64,000 nt of DNA from Saprospiraceae bacterium UBA6168 (GCA_002435785.1 DIUC01000020.1:120562-184561), one strand, 5' to 3'; positions 41,801 through 49,867 are shown, counted from the first letter of the stretch. Program-made: numbers and translations. The notes: generated by a model from the sequence alone, not told the origin.

Positions 41801-42413
41801 AGCCAAGCAGCACCTGGTTCACGTCCTCCTGGCTGATGCCGAGGCCGTCAATGTTTTCCATACCGCGGTGGCGCTGCAGTTCGATGTAGTAGTCGTCGGT
41901 GCCGAAAAGGTCGAGCCACCATTTGAGCATTTCCTCGGCCTTTTCGGCGCCGTGGTGAATGATGGTCTGCGGGATTTCTGCCCCGATGCAGCAGCTCGTG
42001 GCAATCAGCCCCTCGCTGTATTGCGCCAGCAACTCCTTGTCAATGCGAGGGTATTTGCCGTAAAGCCCCTCGATGAAGCCGAGCGAACAGAGCTTACTGA
42101 GGTTCTCGTAGCCCGTGCGGTTTTTGGCCAGCAGGAGCTGGTGATGCCGCACGTCTTCCTCATTCTTGCTCCGCAAAAACTGCTTTTTGTGGCGGTCTTT
42201 CACGAGGTAAAACTCGCAGCCGACGATGGGCTTCAGCCCCCGCTTATTGGCAGCGTTCACGAATTCGAATGCCCCGAACATGTTGCCGTGGTCGGTCAAT
42301 GCGACGGCTTTTTGGCCGTCCCGCACGGCCTTGTCCATCATCTTGCCGATGTCGGAGGCGCCGTCGAGCAGGGAGTACTGGGTGTGGCAATGAAGGTGGC
42401 AGAAGTTGGGCAT
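38856..42413 (-). CDS. dnaE: DNA polymerase III subunit alpha (DnaE)
   Basis: A 1185-residue replicative polymerase. The PHP domain opens with FCHLHCHTQYSLLDGASDIG and contains ALTDHGNMFG. The palm carries the catalytic Asp motif PDIDIDFDDRGRD near residue 405, preceded by VGPGRGSAAGS. The helix-hairpin-helix region (FGMSALKGVGEG) and a C-terminal OB fold (VKVAGIVVKAIHKVSQKGTG) follow. The length is normal for bacterial DnaE1. No intein or frameshift was seen. It stands alone on the minus strand. Confidence 0.96.
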   Translation of the reverse strand: MPNFCHLHCHTQYSLLDGASDIGKMMDKAVRDGQKAVALTDHGNMFGAFEFVNAANKRGLKPIVGCEFYLVKDRHKKQFLRSKNEEDVRHHQLLLAKNRTGYENLSKLCSLGFIEGLYGKYPRIDKELLAQYSEGLIATSCCIGAEIPQTIIHHGAEKAEEMLKWWLDLFGTDDYYIELQRHRGMENIDGLGISQEDVNQVLLGFAKKYNLKVICTNDSHYIEEEDSMPHDILLCVNTNSLLNDEKRFRFPSSDFYFKTQDEMNRLFHDVPQAVDFTQEIYDKIEPLELVRDVLLPAFPVPAGFDTQDDYLRHLTFEGAKKRYGDIDAPTEERLNFELNVIKNSGYPGYFLIVQDFTSTARKMGVSVGPGRGSAAGSAVAYCTGITNVDPIKYDLLFERFLNPERVSMPDIDIDFDDRGRDKVIDYVVNKYGRMQVAQIVTYGTMAAKSSLRDVGRVMNVPLGEVDKVAKSFPQQLGTTLKDVLATPENELRDKFNSADDVDKALKFRVLANANDQIGDMIQTARKLEGSVRNTGIHACGVIITPDDITKYVPVTVAKDSELLVSQFDNSVAESAGLLKMDFLGLRTLTIIDDAVKIIELVHGVKIDIDTIPLDDVKTYELFQKGETVAIFQYESAGMQKYMKDLKPTTFDDLIAMNALYRPGPLAYIPDFIARKHGRQVIHYDLPEMEGNLKDTYGITVYQEQVMLLSQKLANFTKGEADVLRKAMGKKQKSVLDKMYPKFLEGAEKNGHPKEVCEKIWKDWEAFASYAFNKSHSTCYALLGFQTAYLKANYPSEFMAAVLSNNKSDITGITKLLQECNRMNVPVLGPDINESVSDFTSNKAGQIRFGMSALKGVGEGPVEDILKERDKRGPFKSIYDFVKRLDTKSANKKVLESLVLGGAFDCFEDKEKGVGHRAQFFAPPSTGKYDSFIELVLHFGTAWQERQASAAMSLFGSDSAAMDIAEPELPKCNPWSLIEKLEREKEVTGIYISGHPLDDYRMEMENFITCTLEDLEEKKGQPVKVAGIVVKAIHKVSQKGTGYGTFVLQDYHGTLELSLFSDDYMKFKGFFEQGNCVFVTGNYEARWGRDDEFSLKVKEVTLLENAGKNLVKSVTVKINVEDLTTKLIDQLEALCKQHKGTQQLKMTLLDYQNKTSLNFTSKARKVNVDNDFVAALQGLGAMTEIG

Positions 42414-42565
42414 GAGGACAATAAATGAATAATGGAATGAGTGAATGACGGATTCGGCATGAATATTCTCTCATCCATGCCTTCTTTTACTCACTCATTG
42501 ATTTGCGAAGATAGAACAAAATGGGTGGGACGAAAGGTTGGGTAAGCGGTTTTAGTTTTCAACAT

Positions 42566-42904
42566 TCACAGCCAATACTCCACAAAATTCCTGTCAAACT
42601 CCGTCAAATCAAATGTCAAATCAAACCCATCTTCCTCTATTACAGCCAGAAACGTTTTGTAAAAAACAGGATAAACCTGCCTGACGACCTCCGGCGGGTA
42701 AAGCTCCAAGCAGATAGCCAATGCCAATTGCAGGCCGCCCTTCTCGTCCTTGCCCCAGTTGAAGCCATGCAGGGAGTGAACCTTGGTTCTGAAGCTTTTT
42801 TCCAATTTCAACAAGGTGTTGTCGAGCCAGGCTTTATTGTCAAAGGAATTATTGGCGGTGCGGACGCCCCGAAGCCGAACGTGCTTTTTGCGTGGTTTAC
42901 TCAT
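42566..42904 (-). CDS. Small conserved hypothetical protein
   Basis: A 112-residue basic protein, without signal peptide. The N-terminus is Arg/Lys-rich (MSKPRKKHVRLRGVRTANNS). The centre HGFNWGKDEKGGLQLALAIC resembles the FNWGY-GSGP-QLALAIL pattern of DUF6166-like small proteins. The start at 42904 lies 17 bp after a TATCTTTG box, so an upstream in-frame ATG is not favoured. Function unknown. Confidence 0.65.
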   Translation of the reverse strand: MSKPRKKHVRLRGVRTANNSFDNKAWLDNTLLKLEKSFRTKVHSLHGFNWGKDEKGGLQLALAICLELYPPEVVRQVYPVFYKTFLAVIEEDGFDLTFDLTEFDRNFVEYWL

Positions 42905-42921
42905 AGTTGTATGGTTTATTG

Positions 42922-42951
42922 CAAAGATAGGCGCAATGAATTTCCAAACAA
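42922..42951 (-). promoter_or_regulatory. Promoter TTG-N19-TATCTTTG
   Basis: On the minus strand, TATCTTTG at 42922-42929 follows a TTG element with a 19-bp spacer, an excellent match to the Bacteroidota sigma-factor consensus. It lies 17 bp before the small hypothetical gene's ATG. Confidence 0.6.
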
Positions 42952-42997
42952 CCAAAATGGCCAACGAATCTATTTTTTGGGGCAGGGTGATATTGCT

Positions 42998-45643
42998 TCA
43001 ATTCCCTTTCCCCAGCAGTCCGTCAATAAAGTCTTTTCGCTTTTCCTTTCGGTCTCGTTTCTTTTCCAAGCGTTCGTTCTTACGCTGGATGCGCACCGAT
43101 TCTTCGCTTTGGGTGGTGGTGAGGGATTTTCCGTCTTTTTTCTTCTCGGATTGACCGGTCGGTGGCCCGCCTTCGAGCAGTTCCCCCTCCTCGGCATCCG
43201 ATTCGGAAGGGGGCAGCATGGCCCGTAGGCGCTGAATGTTGAACTGGCGCACACTCTCGTCTATCGAATCAATGGGCACTGCCTCCCAATAGGCTATTGA
43301 ATCCAAAATCCAACCATCGGGCAGTACCCGGTCAGGGCAGCCAAATGCCGTGGCGGCAGCCCCCGCGAGGGGCGGGAAGCTGTTTTTGTTCCAATCCTTG
43401 AAGGCAGGGTCCTCGTAGGTTTTCCTCAAGAACATGCCGACGATGGGCAGTGCCGTGGCACCGCCCTGCCCCAGCCTGGTGGAGCGCCAGCGCACCAAGG
43501 GTTGTCCGGCCCCAACCCATGTTCCCACCACCACGTTGGGGGTGAAGCAAAGGAACCAACCATCGGAGTTGTTGTCGGTGGTGCCGGTCTTTCCAGCGGC
43601 GTACAGGAACCTGAAATTGGAACTGGCGAGGTAGCGCAAGCGCCCACCCGTTCCACCATCCACCACGCCCTGGAGCAGGCGGCGCACCATGTCGGCGTGC
43701 TGCTCTTGCAGGATGCGGGGGAAGCTGCGGGGGTCAGGCGAGTTGAACTCGGCGATGGGCTTGCCATCCATCGTCTCAATGCGGGTGAGCATGGTGAGCG
43801 TGGGCAGCACGCCCCGGTTGGCGAAGACCGAGAACAGCCGCACCATCTCAAAAAGCGTGGCGTCCACGGCACCGAGGGCGATGCCCGGCTCGTGCGGTAT
43901 CTTGGACGAAATGCCCATCCGCTTGGCCAAGGCAACCACGGAGTCAATGCCTACTTTTTCGTTCAGGATGAGTTGCACGGCAGCGGTGTTCACCGACATC
44001 CTCATGCCGCCCATCATGGAGTAGCTGCCGCCGTATTTGCCATCGGCGTTGCGTGGTGCCCAGTTGTCCCACTCTGGGTAGCTCCTGAACTCGTTGGAGA
44101 GGCGTTCGCAGGGGGACACGCCCGCTTCGAGGGCCTTGGCGTAAACAACTGGCTTGAACGTAGAGCCTACTTGCCGCAGTGCGTTGACGTGGTCGAACTT
44201 GAAGTGTTTGAAATTGATGCCCCCCACCCAAGCCAGTACCTTTCCGGTGTGCGGGTCGGCTGCCAACAGGCCCGTGTTAAGGATGGAAAGGTAGTATTTC
44301 AGGGAGTCCAATGGCGACATGAGGGTGTCTTGGTCTTGCGTCTGCGTGTTCCAGCTAAAGACGGTCATCTGGGTTGGAGTCAGGAAGTTGGAGTCAATTT
44401 GCGCCTCGCTAAGCCCCTGCTCTTTGAGACGCTTGTAGCGGTCGGTGAGTTTTTTTTGCTGGTTTAGCAAATCCTCGCTGCCGTAGGCCACCGCCCCTTG
44501 ATAGCCCTTGAAGTGGTCAACAAAGCTTTTTTGCAGGGCCTTCATTTGGAAGTTCACCGATTCCTCGGCGTGTTCCTGCATTTTGGAGCTAATGGTGGTA
44601 TAGATTTTCAGGCCGTCGGTATAGATGTTATAGGGCCTGCCATCGGGGTGGGTGTATTTTTTCAGCTCTAATTCCAACTGGAGGCGAAGCGTCTCCCGGA
44701 AGTAGGTTGCCCGGCCTTCGTTGTGGCTTTCGACATAATATTTGGTGATGACGGGCAAGTTCGATAGCGAGTCGGCAACGGCTTGGTCCAAGTATTTTTC
44801 CTTGACCATTTGACCAAAAACGACGTTGCGGCGCTCCTTTGCCCGTTCGGGGTTGCGCACGGGATTATAGGCGGTGTTGGCCTTCAACATGCCGACTAAC
44901 GTGGCGGCCTCCTCTATTTTGATGTCATAAGGGGTGGTGCTGAAAAACCGCTCGGCGGCGATTTTTATCCCAAAAACATTTTCACCATAAGGCACGGTGT
45001 TCAAATAAAGGGCGAGAATCTGGTTTTTGTCATACACTTTTTCGAGCCGACGGGCCACTATCATTTCCTTGAACTTGGCCACTGGCATCGTGAGCTTGCC
45101 GAGGGGCTTGCGCGGGTAGAGGTTTTTGGCCAACTGCTGGCTGATGGTGCTTCCCCCGCCGCTCGACTCGTCGCCCGACAAGATGGTGCGGAACAACACC
45201 CGGAAGGTAGCCCGAAGGTCTATGCCGCCATGGTCGAAGAAACGGGCGTCCTCCGTAGCAATCAGCGCATCCAAGATAAATGGTGAGATGCTGTCGAAGT
45301 CGGACGGCAATCGGTTCTCGATGAAATATTTGCCCAAAAGCACACTGTCTGCGGAATAGACCTCGCTCGCCACGCTTTGGTTGAGCTTGCGCAAATCTGA
45401 CTTGCTGGCCACGTGGCCAAAAACGCCAATCAACAGCGCAAACATGAAAAGCAGTATGCTGCCGAACCCCAATGCAAACAGCGAACCCAGCCCAAAAACG
45501 AACTTGGCCAAAATGGGCGAACTTTCCTCCAACCTCCGGTAAGGCTGGACAATAGGCCGCAAAAACGGGTAGAGCAGCGACTTCAAGCCCTGCCATTTTC
45601 CTTTAACAAATTCAGTTTGAGACCCAATTCCTTTGTTTTTCAT
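42998..45643 (-). CDS. Class A penicillin-binding protein (transglycosylase/transpeptidase)
   Basis: An 881-residue bifunctional cell-wall enzyme. The ATG at 45643 (MKNKGIGSQTEFVKG) is placed 20 bp after a TAnnTTTG box. A membrane anchor lies near 48-75. The GT51 domain has catalytic Glu131 in ATEDARFFDHGG and the GGSTISQQLAKNLYPR motif. The transpeptidase has the SxxK motif in VGSTFKPVVYA, SVN in MSVNTAAVQ, and KTGTTDNN. The C-terminal 90 residues are highly charged (Glu/Lys/Arg) and probably cytoplasm-free tail. It polymerises and cross-links peptidoglycan. Confidence 0.94.
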   Translation of the reverse strand: MKNKGIGSQTEFVKGKWQGLKSLLYPFLRPIVQPYRRLEESSPILAKFVFGLGSLFALGFGSILLFMFALLIGVFGHVASKSDLRKLNQSVASEVYSADSVLLGKYFIENRLPSDFDSISPFILDALIATEDARFFDHGGIDLRATFRVLFRTILSGDESSGGGSTISQQLAKNLYPRKPLGKLTMPVAKFKEMIVARRLEKVYDKNQILALYLNTVPYGENVFGIKIAAERFFSTTPYDIKIEEAATLVGMLKANTAYNPVRNPERAKERRNVVFGQMVKEKYLDQAVADSLSNLPVITKYYVESHNEGRATYFRETLRLQLELELKKYTHPDGRPYNIYTDGLKIYTTISSKMQEHAEESVNFQMKALQKSFVDHFKGYQGAVAYGSEDLLNQQKKLTDRYKRLKEQGLSEAQIDSNFLTPTQMTVFSWNTQTQDQDTLMSPLDSLKYYLSILNTGLLAADPHTGKVLAWVGGINFKHFKFDHVNALRQVGSTFKPVVYAKALEAGVSPCERLSNEFRSYPEWDNWAPRNADGKYGGSYSMMGGMRMSVNTAAVQLILNEKVGIDSVVALAKRMGISSKIPHEPGIALGAVDATLFEMVRLFSVFANRGVLPTLTMLTRIETMDGKPIAEFNSPDPRSFPRILQEQHADMVRRLLQGVVDGGTGGRLRYLASSNFRFLYAAGKTGTTDNNSDGWFLCFTPNVVVGTWVGAGQPLVRWRSTRLGQGGATALPIVGMFLRKTYEDPAFKDWNKNSFPPLAGAAATAFGCPDRVLPDGWILDSIAYWEAVPIDSIDESVRQFNIQRLRAMLPPSESDAEEGELLEGGPPTGQSEKKKDGKSLTTTQSEESVRIQRKNERLEKKRDRKEKRKDFIDGLLGKGN

Positions 45644-45663
45644 GTAGTTGAATGGTGAGTCCG

Positions 45664-45671
45664 CAAATGTA
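45664..45671 (-). promoter_or_regulatory. Candidate -7 box (TACATTTG)
   Basis: It fits TAnnTTTG on the minus strand, 20 bp before the penicillin-binding protein start. Confidence 0.45.
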
Positions 45672-45684
45672 TAAAAAATGTAGT

Positions 45685-45770
45685 GAGTTGGCGCTTTGGC
45701 ATATTGGCGCTTTGGCATGTTGGCAGGATTCTGCCCAACTCGCCATAGCGCCAACTACCCAACACGCCAT
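45685..45770. repeat. Low-complexity inverted word array (TTGGCGC type)
   Basis: GAGTTGGCGCTTTGGCATAT, TTGGCGCTTTGGCATG and TTGGCAG on the left; CTGCCCAACTCGCCATAGCG, CCAACTACCCAACACGCCAT on the right. The array lies between divergent genes (penicillin-binding protein and glycosyltransferase), so it is not a terminator. The same TTGGC words recur at 48424-48530 and 61831-61912. Confidence 0.75.
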
Positions 45771-45776
45771 TTTAAA

Positions 45777-45784
45777 TACCTTTG
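45777..45784 (+). promoter_or_regulatory. Candidate -7 box (TACCTTTG) immediately before a start codon
   Basis: It fits TAnnTTTG nine bases before the ATG at 45794, which predicts a leader of only a few bases. The same sequence and tight spacing occur at 24516. Confidence 0.4.
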
Positions 45785-45793
45785 CCCCCCTAA

Positions 45794-47455
45794 ATGTTCG
45801 CCGTCGTGAATCAGCTTTGCCGCATGTTGAACAGCCCCCAACGCTTCCTGCTACTGGCAGTGGGGCTGCTGCTGTTGCCTGCGCTGCTCACCCACCTCGG
45901 CCTGTTGGCGTTCTACGGCGACGAGGGCATCCGGGCGCTCGTGGCGCTGGAAATGCGCATTTCTGGCAACTACATCACCCCCACCATGTTTGGCGAGTTC
46001 TACTACAACAAGCCGCCGCTCTACAATTGGCTGCTCGTCGTCGTCTTCAACTTCACGGGCCGCACCGACGAGTTCATCGCCCGCCTCCCCACCGTGTTTT
46101 TCCTGCTTGCCTACGCCATAACGGTTTGGTTTTTTGTAAAAAAGCACTTCCCAAAGAACACATCCCCCGACTGCCATCCCGAGTGGTCGGGACAAGACCT
46201 GCCAACTGCCAACTACCCACTGCTCATTCCCCTCGCCCTCATCACCTGCGGCCGCATTCTCTTCTGGGACTCCATGCTGGCGCTCATTGACACCTGTTTT
46301 TCGTGGGTGGTTTACGCCATGTTCATGGTCATTTTCACGCAGGGCGAACGGGAAAAATACGGGCGACTTTTCGGGCTTGCCTACCTGCTGGCGGCCATCG
46401 GTTTCATGCTCAAAGGACTGCCAGCCGTGGTCTTCCTTGGCATCGCCCTCATGGCTTACTTCTTTTGGGTGAAAAAATGGCGGCCCTTTTTCAGCCTCGC
46501 CCACCTCGGCGGATTGGCCGTTTTTGGGGTGGTGGTGGGCAGCTACTACCTCGTTTACGCCCAACAAAACGGCGGACTTTCGGTGGTGTTCAGCACCTTA
46601 TTCAGCGAGTCGGCCAAGCGCACTTTTGTGGAGCATGGCTTCGGCAGTACGGTGCTACACCTCTTCACCTTCCCCTTCGAGATGTGGTACCACTTCCTGC
46701 CGTGGACACTATTGGTGGTCTATTTGCTCCGCAAAAATGCGCTCCAACTTCTCCGGCAGCAGCGCTTTATCGCTTGGAACGGGCTGGTGCTCCTCACCAC
46801 CATCCTGCCCTACTGGGCTTCCGTGGAGGTGTACCCCCGTTACCTGCTGATGCACGTGCCGCTGGTATTCACCGTATTTTTTTACCTCCATTTCAAAAAC
46901 AAAGAAGTCGGTTCACCGACCGTGCGCTGGGTAGAGGGAATTTTTCAGGGGCTATGTTGGGGGTTGCTCGCCGCAAGTTTTGCACCTTTGCTGTGGCCAG
47001 CCGTGCAGCACGTACCTTTTCTACACCTAAAAGTAGGTTTTTTGGCTGGCGCAACGGGCGTACTGCTTTGGGCGTACCGACGCTGGGAAGCCCAACGGAT
47101 GCTGACATTCGTGGCCGTGATGCTCGTGGCCCGCATGGCCTTCAACTGGTTCATCCTACCCGTCCGACTGGAGATTGATTGCAACACCCAAGTGCGCCAA
47201 ACCACCCTTGATGCCGTACAAAAACTCGAAGGTCGGCCCCTGTTCATTTACCAAGAAAGCCTCGGCCACGAACCAGTGACGGGGTATTATTTCACCCGGG
47301 AAACCGACGAAATCCTTCGGCAAAAACAAGCGGATTTTGATACAAGCGCTTGCTATCTCTTAGACAGTTACCGCTACGAAATCCGGTACAAACAACTTGC
47401 AAAAGTGAAAACCCTCTGGCAGTGCGGAGACTTGGAAGTTGTGAAAATAAAATGA
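45794..47455 (+). CDS. GT-C fold glycosyltransferase (ArnT/GT39-like)
   Basis: A 553-residue polytopic protein, about 11 helices. The first loop has YGDEGIRALVALEM and FYYNKPPLYNWLL, matching the D-E motif and K-PPL-xW pattern of ArnT-like enzymes that add sugars from polyprenyl phosphates to lipid A or surface glycans. A C-terminal soluble domain follows residue 450. Residues about 125-141 (PDCHPEWSGQDLPTAN) are encoded by an exact copy of a 37-bp intergenic repeat, inserted at the outer end of a hydrophobic segment. The following polyprenyl-type GT2 gene suggests a shared pathway. Confidence 0.82.
   Translation: MFAVVNQLCRMLNSPQRFLLLAVGLLLLPALLTHLGLLAFYGDEGIRALVALEMRISGNYITPTMFGEFYYNKPPLYNWLLVVVFNFTGRTDEFIARLPTVFFLLAYAITVWFFVKKHFPKNTSPDCHPEWSGQDLPTANYPLLIPLALITCGRILFWDSMLALIDTCFSWVVYAMFMVIFTQGEREKYGRLFGLAYLLAAIGFMLKGLPAVVFLGIALMAYFFWVKKWRPFFSLAHLGGLAVFGVVVGSYYLVYAQQNGGLSVVFSTLFSESAKRTFVEHGFGSTVLHLFTFPFEMWYHFLPWTLLVVYLLRKNALQLLRQQRFIAWNGLVLLTTILPYWASVEVYPRYLLMHVPLVFTVFFYLHFKNKEVGSPTVRWVEGIFQGLCWGLLAASFAPLLWPAVQHVPFLHLKVGFLAGATGVLLWAYRRWEAQRMLTFVAVMLVARMAFNWFILPVRLEIDCNTQVRQTTLDAVQKLEGRPLFIYQESLGHEPVTGYYFTRETDEILRQKQADFDTSACYLLDSYRYEIRYKQLAKVKTLWQCGDLEVVKIK
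46171..46207 (+). repeat. 37-bp repeat, copy 1 (inside glycosyltransferase gene)
   Basis: It begins CTGCCATCCCGAGTGGTCGG and is identical over 37 bp to copies at 48474-48510 (inverted) and 48626-48662. It contains the small hairpin TCCCGA-GTGG-TCGGGA and the word GCCAACT also seen in the intergenic arrays. It is in frame with the surrounding coding sequence. Confidence 0.9.
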
Positions 47456-47487
47456 GGGCTTGAGTCCTCAAGCCCTCAAGCCCTCAT
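47453..47487. repeat. Short inverted word array (GAGGGCTTGAG type) overlapping a stop codon
   Basis: TGAGGGCTTGAG, which includes the glycosyltransferase stop TGA, is followed by CCTCAAGCCCTCAAGCCCTC. It lies between two genes of the same direction and may attenuate read-through to the GT2 gene at 47493. Confidence 0.65.
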
Positions 47488-47492
47488 AACAC

Positions 47493-48422
47493 ATGAAGCT
47501 ATCCGTCGTCATCACAGTCTTTAACGAAGAAGAAAACATCCAGCCGCTCGTCGGGCAACTGACAGCCGCACTGGACGGTATTGACTACGAAATCATCTAC
47601 GTGGACGATGGCTCACGTGACGGCACCTTGGCTGAGCTGAAGAAAATCCAGCACAGCCGCTTACGCTTCCTCGAATTTCGGAAGAACTATGGCCAGAGCA
47701 TGGCGCTCATGGCGGGCATTGACCATGCCGATGGCGACTTCATCGCCACCATGGATGGCGACCTCCAAAACGACCCCGCCGACATCCCCGCCATGCTCCA
47801 GTTGGCAGAAACGGGCGACTGGGACCTCGTGGCGGGTATCCGGGCGAACCGAAAGGATGGGATGCTCCTGCGGAAAATCCCAAGCCTCATCGCCAACTGG
47901 ATCATCCGCACCTCCACCGACGTGCACCTAAAAGATTACGGTTGCGCACTCAAGGTTTTCCGCAAGGAAATTGCAAAGGACCTCGGCCTGTACGGCGAGC
48001 TGCACCGCTTCATCCCCGTGCTGGCCCGGCTGGAAGGTGCCCGGATTACGCAGATGGACGTTCGGCACCACGCCCGCCAGTTCGGGAAATCGAAGTACGG
48101 CCTGGGCCGCACCTTCAAGGTCATCAGCGATCTGCTGCTCATGCTTTTCATGAAAAAGTATCTCCAACGGCCCATGCACCTCTTCGGCAATTTCGGCGTG
48201 GCGCTGTTTGCCATCGGGGCCCTCATCAATTTTTACCTTGGAATATTAAAACTCACTGGCCACGACATCTGGGGCAAGCCGCTGCTCATCCTCGGCCTGA
48301 TGCTGGTCATCGCTGGTATCCAGTTGATTACGATTGGGATTGTGGTGGAAATTCAAATGCGTACCTACTATGAGTCGCAGCAGAAGCGGCCGTATAAGGT
48401 GCGGCGGGAGTACCGGGGGTGA
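47493..48422 (+). CDS. Family 2 glycosyltransferase (DPM1/GtrB-like, polyprenyl-phosphate type)
   Basis: A 309-residue enzyme. The GT-A domain has LSVVITVFNEEENIQPL, YVDDGSRDGT, MDGDLQNDP (metal-binding DxD with the family-specific LQ) and LKDYGCALKVFRKE. Two C-terminal membrane helices (LFGNFGVALFAIGALINFYL and LILGLMLVIAGIQLITIGIV) and the ending RPYKVRREYRG are typical of GtrB/ArnC-like enzymes, which load a sugar on undecaprenyl phosphate for use by GT-C enzymes such as the one just upstream. Confidence 0.92.
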   Translation: MKLSVVITVFNEEENIQPLVGQLTAALDGIDYEIIYVDDGSRDGTLAELKKIQHSRLRFLEFRKNYGQSMALMAGIDHADGDFIATMDGDLQNDPADIPAMLQLAETGDWDLVAGIRANRKDGMLLRKIPSLIANWIIRTSTDVHLKDYGCALKVFRKEIAKDLGLYGELHRFIPVLARLEGARITQMDVRHHARQFGKSKYGLGRTFKVISDLLLMLFMKKYLQRPMHLFGNFGVALFAIGALINFYLGILKLTGHDIWGKPLLILGLMLVIAGIQLITIGIVVEIQMRTYYESQQKRPYKVRREYRG

Positions 48423-48423
48423 G

Positions 48424-48530
48424 TTTGCAGTTTGACAGTTGGCAGTGGGCAGCTTGATAGTTGGCAGTTCGACAGTTGGCAGGTCTTGTCCCGACCACTC
48501 GGGATGGCAGTCAGTTCGACAGTCAAAAAG
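48424..48530. repeat. Low-complexity word array (TTGGCAGTT type) containing 37-bp repeat copy 2
   Basis: Units such as TTTGCAG, TTTGACAGTTGGCAG, TTGATAGTTGGCAG and TTCGACAGTTGGCAG follow one another. The inverted exact 37-bp repeat lies at 48474-48510. With the array at 48610-48680 it frames a central hairpin, so the whole gap between convergent genes folds as a long stem. Confidence 0.8.
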
Positions 48531-48550
48531 TCCATTTATCGCTATAATGA

Positions 48551-48588
48551 CGAGAGGTGGTATCCATAAAAAGATACCACCTCTCTCG
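48551..48588. terminator. Hairpin between convergent genes
   Basis: CGAGAGGTGGTATC at 48551-48564 pairs with GATACCACCTCTCTCG at 48573-48588 across an eight-base loop, with a two-base bulge. It lies at the centre of the larger inverted repeat between the GT2 and reductase genes and could terminate both. Confidence 0.6.
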
Positions 48589-48609
48589 TTTAAAGCTAAT
48601 CGCCGACTA

Positions 48610-48680
48610 AACAACTGCTAACTGACTGCCATCCCGAGTGGTCGGGACAAGACCTGCCAACTTTTTTCACGAACTGCCGA
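48610..48680. repeat. Low-complexity word array containing 37-bp repeat copy 3
   Basis: ACAACTGCTAACTGACTGCC is followed by the exact 37-bp repeat (48626-48662) and GAACTGCCGAACT. The repeat is inverted relative to copy 2 and direct relative to copy 1 in the glycosyltransferase gene. Confidence 0.85.
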
Positions 48681-48681
48681 A

Positions 48682-49788
48682 CTATACCTCGTAAGTTATC
48701 TCCACTTCCTCCGAAGTCGGGTGTGCCTGACAGGTGAGGATGTAGCCCTGTTTGATTTCGCTTTCGTCGAGGGCGTAGCAGGCGTCCATTTTCACGGTTC
48801 CCTTGGTTACTTTGGCCATACACGTAGCGCAGGCGCCGCTGGTGCAGGAGTAGGGTGCATCGCCTCCGGCATCAATGACGGCAAAGAGCAAGTGCTTGCC
48901 CTTTGTTACGGTCGTCTCGATTTTGCGTCCGTCGAGGTAGGCCGTCAGTTTTGCGCCAGCGACCACATTGCCAGCAGCGCCGGCTGGCGCACCGGTGGGT
49001 GATGCGGTGAAGTACTCGTGGTGGATGTTTTTCTTGTCAACGCCCGTTCCGAGCAGTGCCTTTTCCACGGCGTCAATCATGCTCCCGGGGCCGCAAAGGA
49101 AGTATTCGGACTGCTTGTGACGGGGCGGGTTTTCTTCTATGAATTTTTGAAAGACCTTGCCATCTATCCGGCCAGTTTTTCCGGCCCATGTGGGTTTTCC
49201 TTTTGAAAAAAGGCCACCCAAGCCCTTCGACTTTTCCAGCTTAGGCTGGCTTAGGACGTGTTCCACCATGAGCTGGCCCTCGTAGCGTCGGGACAGTGTG
49301 TCGAGCTGGTTTTTGAAAATGATTTCATCCTCATTGCGGCTGCCAAAGAGCAGATGGACAAAGCTCATTGGCTCTTTTTCCAAAATCGTTTTCAGGATTG
49401 ACATGAGCGGCGTGATGCCGCTTCCAGCGCCGACGAGGTAGTAGTTTTTCTTGTTCTCGTCGTTCAGTTCTGTGAAAAACCGCCCATCGGGAGTCATTAC
49501 ATCCACTACATCGCCCACCTTTAACTTGTCATGAACATGGTTGGAGACCTTGCCACCCTTGACTCTTTTCACCGTGACGGAGAGGCCGCTTTCGAGGGGG
49601 CTGCTGCACATCGAGTAGCTTCGGCGTTCTTCTTTGCCGCCGAGCATGAAGCGCAACGTCAGGTACTGGCCCTGCGTGAATTGGTATTGCTCAGATAAGC
49701 CGTCAGGCACATCGAACGTGAGGGTGATGGTGTCGGTGGTTTCACGGGTGATTTGTTTTACCGTAAGTGTATGGAACGAATGGCTCAT
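48682..49788 (-). CDS. Ferredoxin-NADP reductase-type oxidoreductase with C-terminal 2Fe-2S domain (PaaE-like)
   Basis: A 368-residue flavoprotein. FAD binding: RRSYSMCSSP near 56-65. NAD(P) binding: LVGAGSGITPLMSILKTILE near 118-137 and FLCGPGSMIDAVE near 230. The plant-type ferredoxin domain (about 275-365) holds CTSGACATC plus a later Cys (LTCQAHP). It passes electrons from NADPH through FAD to the 2Fe-2S centre and a partner protein. This arrangement is as in phenylacetyl-CoA epoxidase reductase PaaE, but no paa genes are nearby. A loop near 185-205 (KSKGLGGLFSKGKPTWAGKT) is family-variable. Confidence 0.9.
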   Translation of the reverse strand: MSHSFHTLTVKQITRETTDTITLTFDVPDGLSEQYQFTQGQYLTLRFMLGGKEERRSYSMCSSPLESGLSVTVKRVKGGKVSNHVHDKLKVGDVVDVMTPDGRFFTELNDENKKNYYLVGAGSGITPLMSILKTILEKEPMSFVHLLFGSRNEDEIIFKNQLDTLSRRYEGQLMVEHVLSQPKLEKSKGLGGLFSKGKPTWAGKTGRIDGKVFQKFIEENPPRHKQSEYFLCGPGSMIDAVEKALLGTGVDKKNIHHEYFTASPTGAPAGAAGNVVAGAKLTAYLDGRKIETTVTKGKHLLFAVIDAGGDAPYSCTSGACATCMAKVTKGTVKMDACYALDESEIKQGYILTCQAHPTSEEVEITYEV

Positions 49789-49867
49789 TGAATAATGCGT
49801 ATTAGTTGATTGGCGTATTGGCGTGTTGGGATTAGGAAACCCAAAAGGTCAATCTGCCAAAAGTCGG

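Noticed and set aside
38856..42413. Intein or split in dnaE
   Set aside because: The gene reads through 1185 codons with normal motif spacing; no intein blocks were seen.
43502..44467. A 321-codon open frame opposite the penicillin-binding protein
   Set aside because: It overlaps the transpeptidase active site coding on the other strand and has no leader or protein pattern.
49795..49850. Another word array upstream of the reductase gene
   Set aside because: TTGATTGGCGTATTGGCGTGTTGG words occur, but no complementary half follows, so it does not meet the pattern of the other loci.
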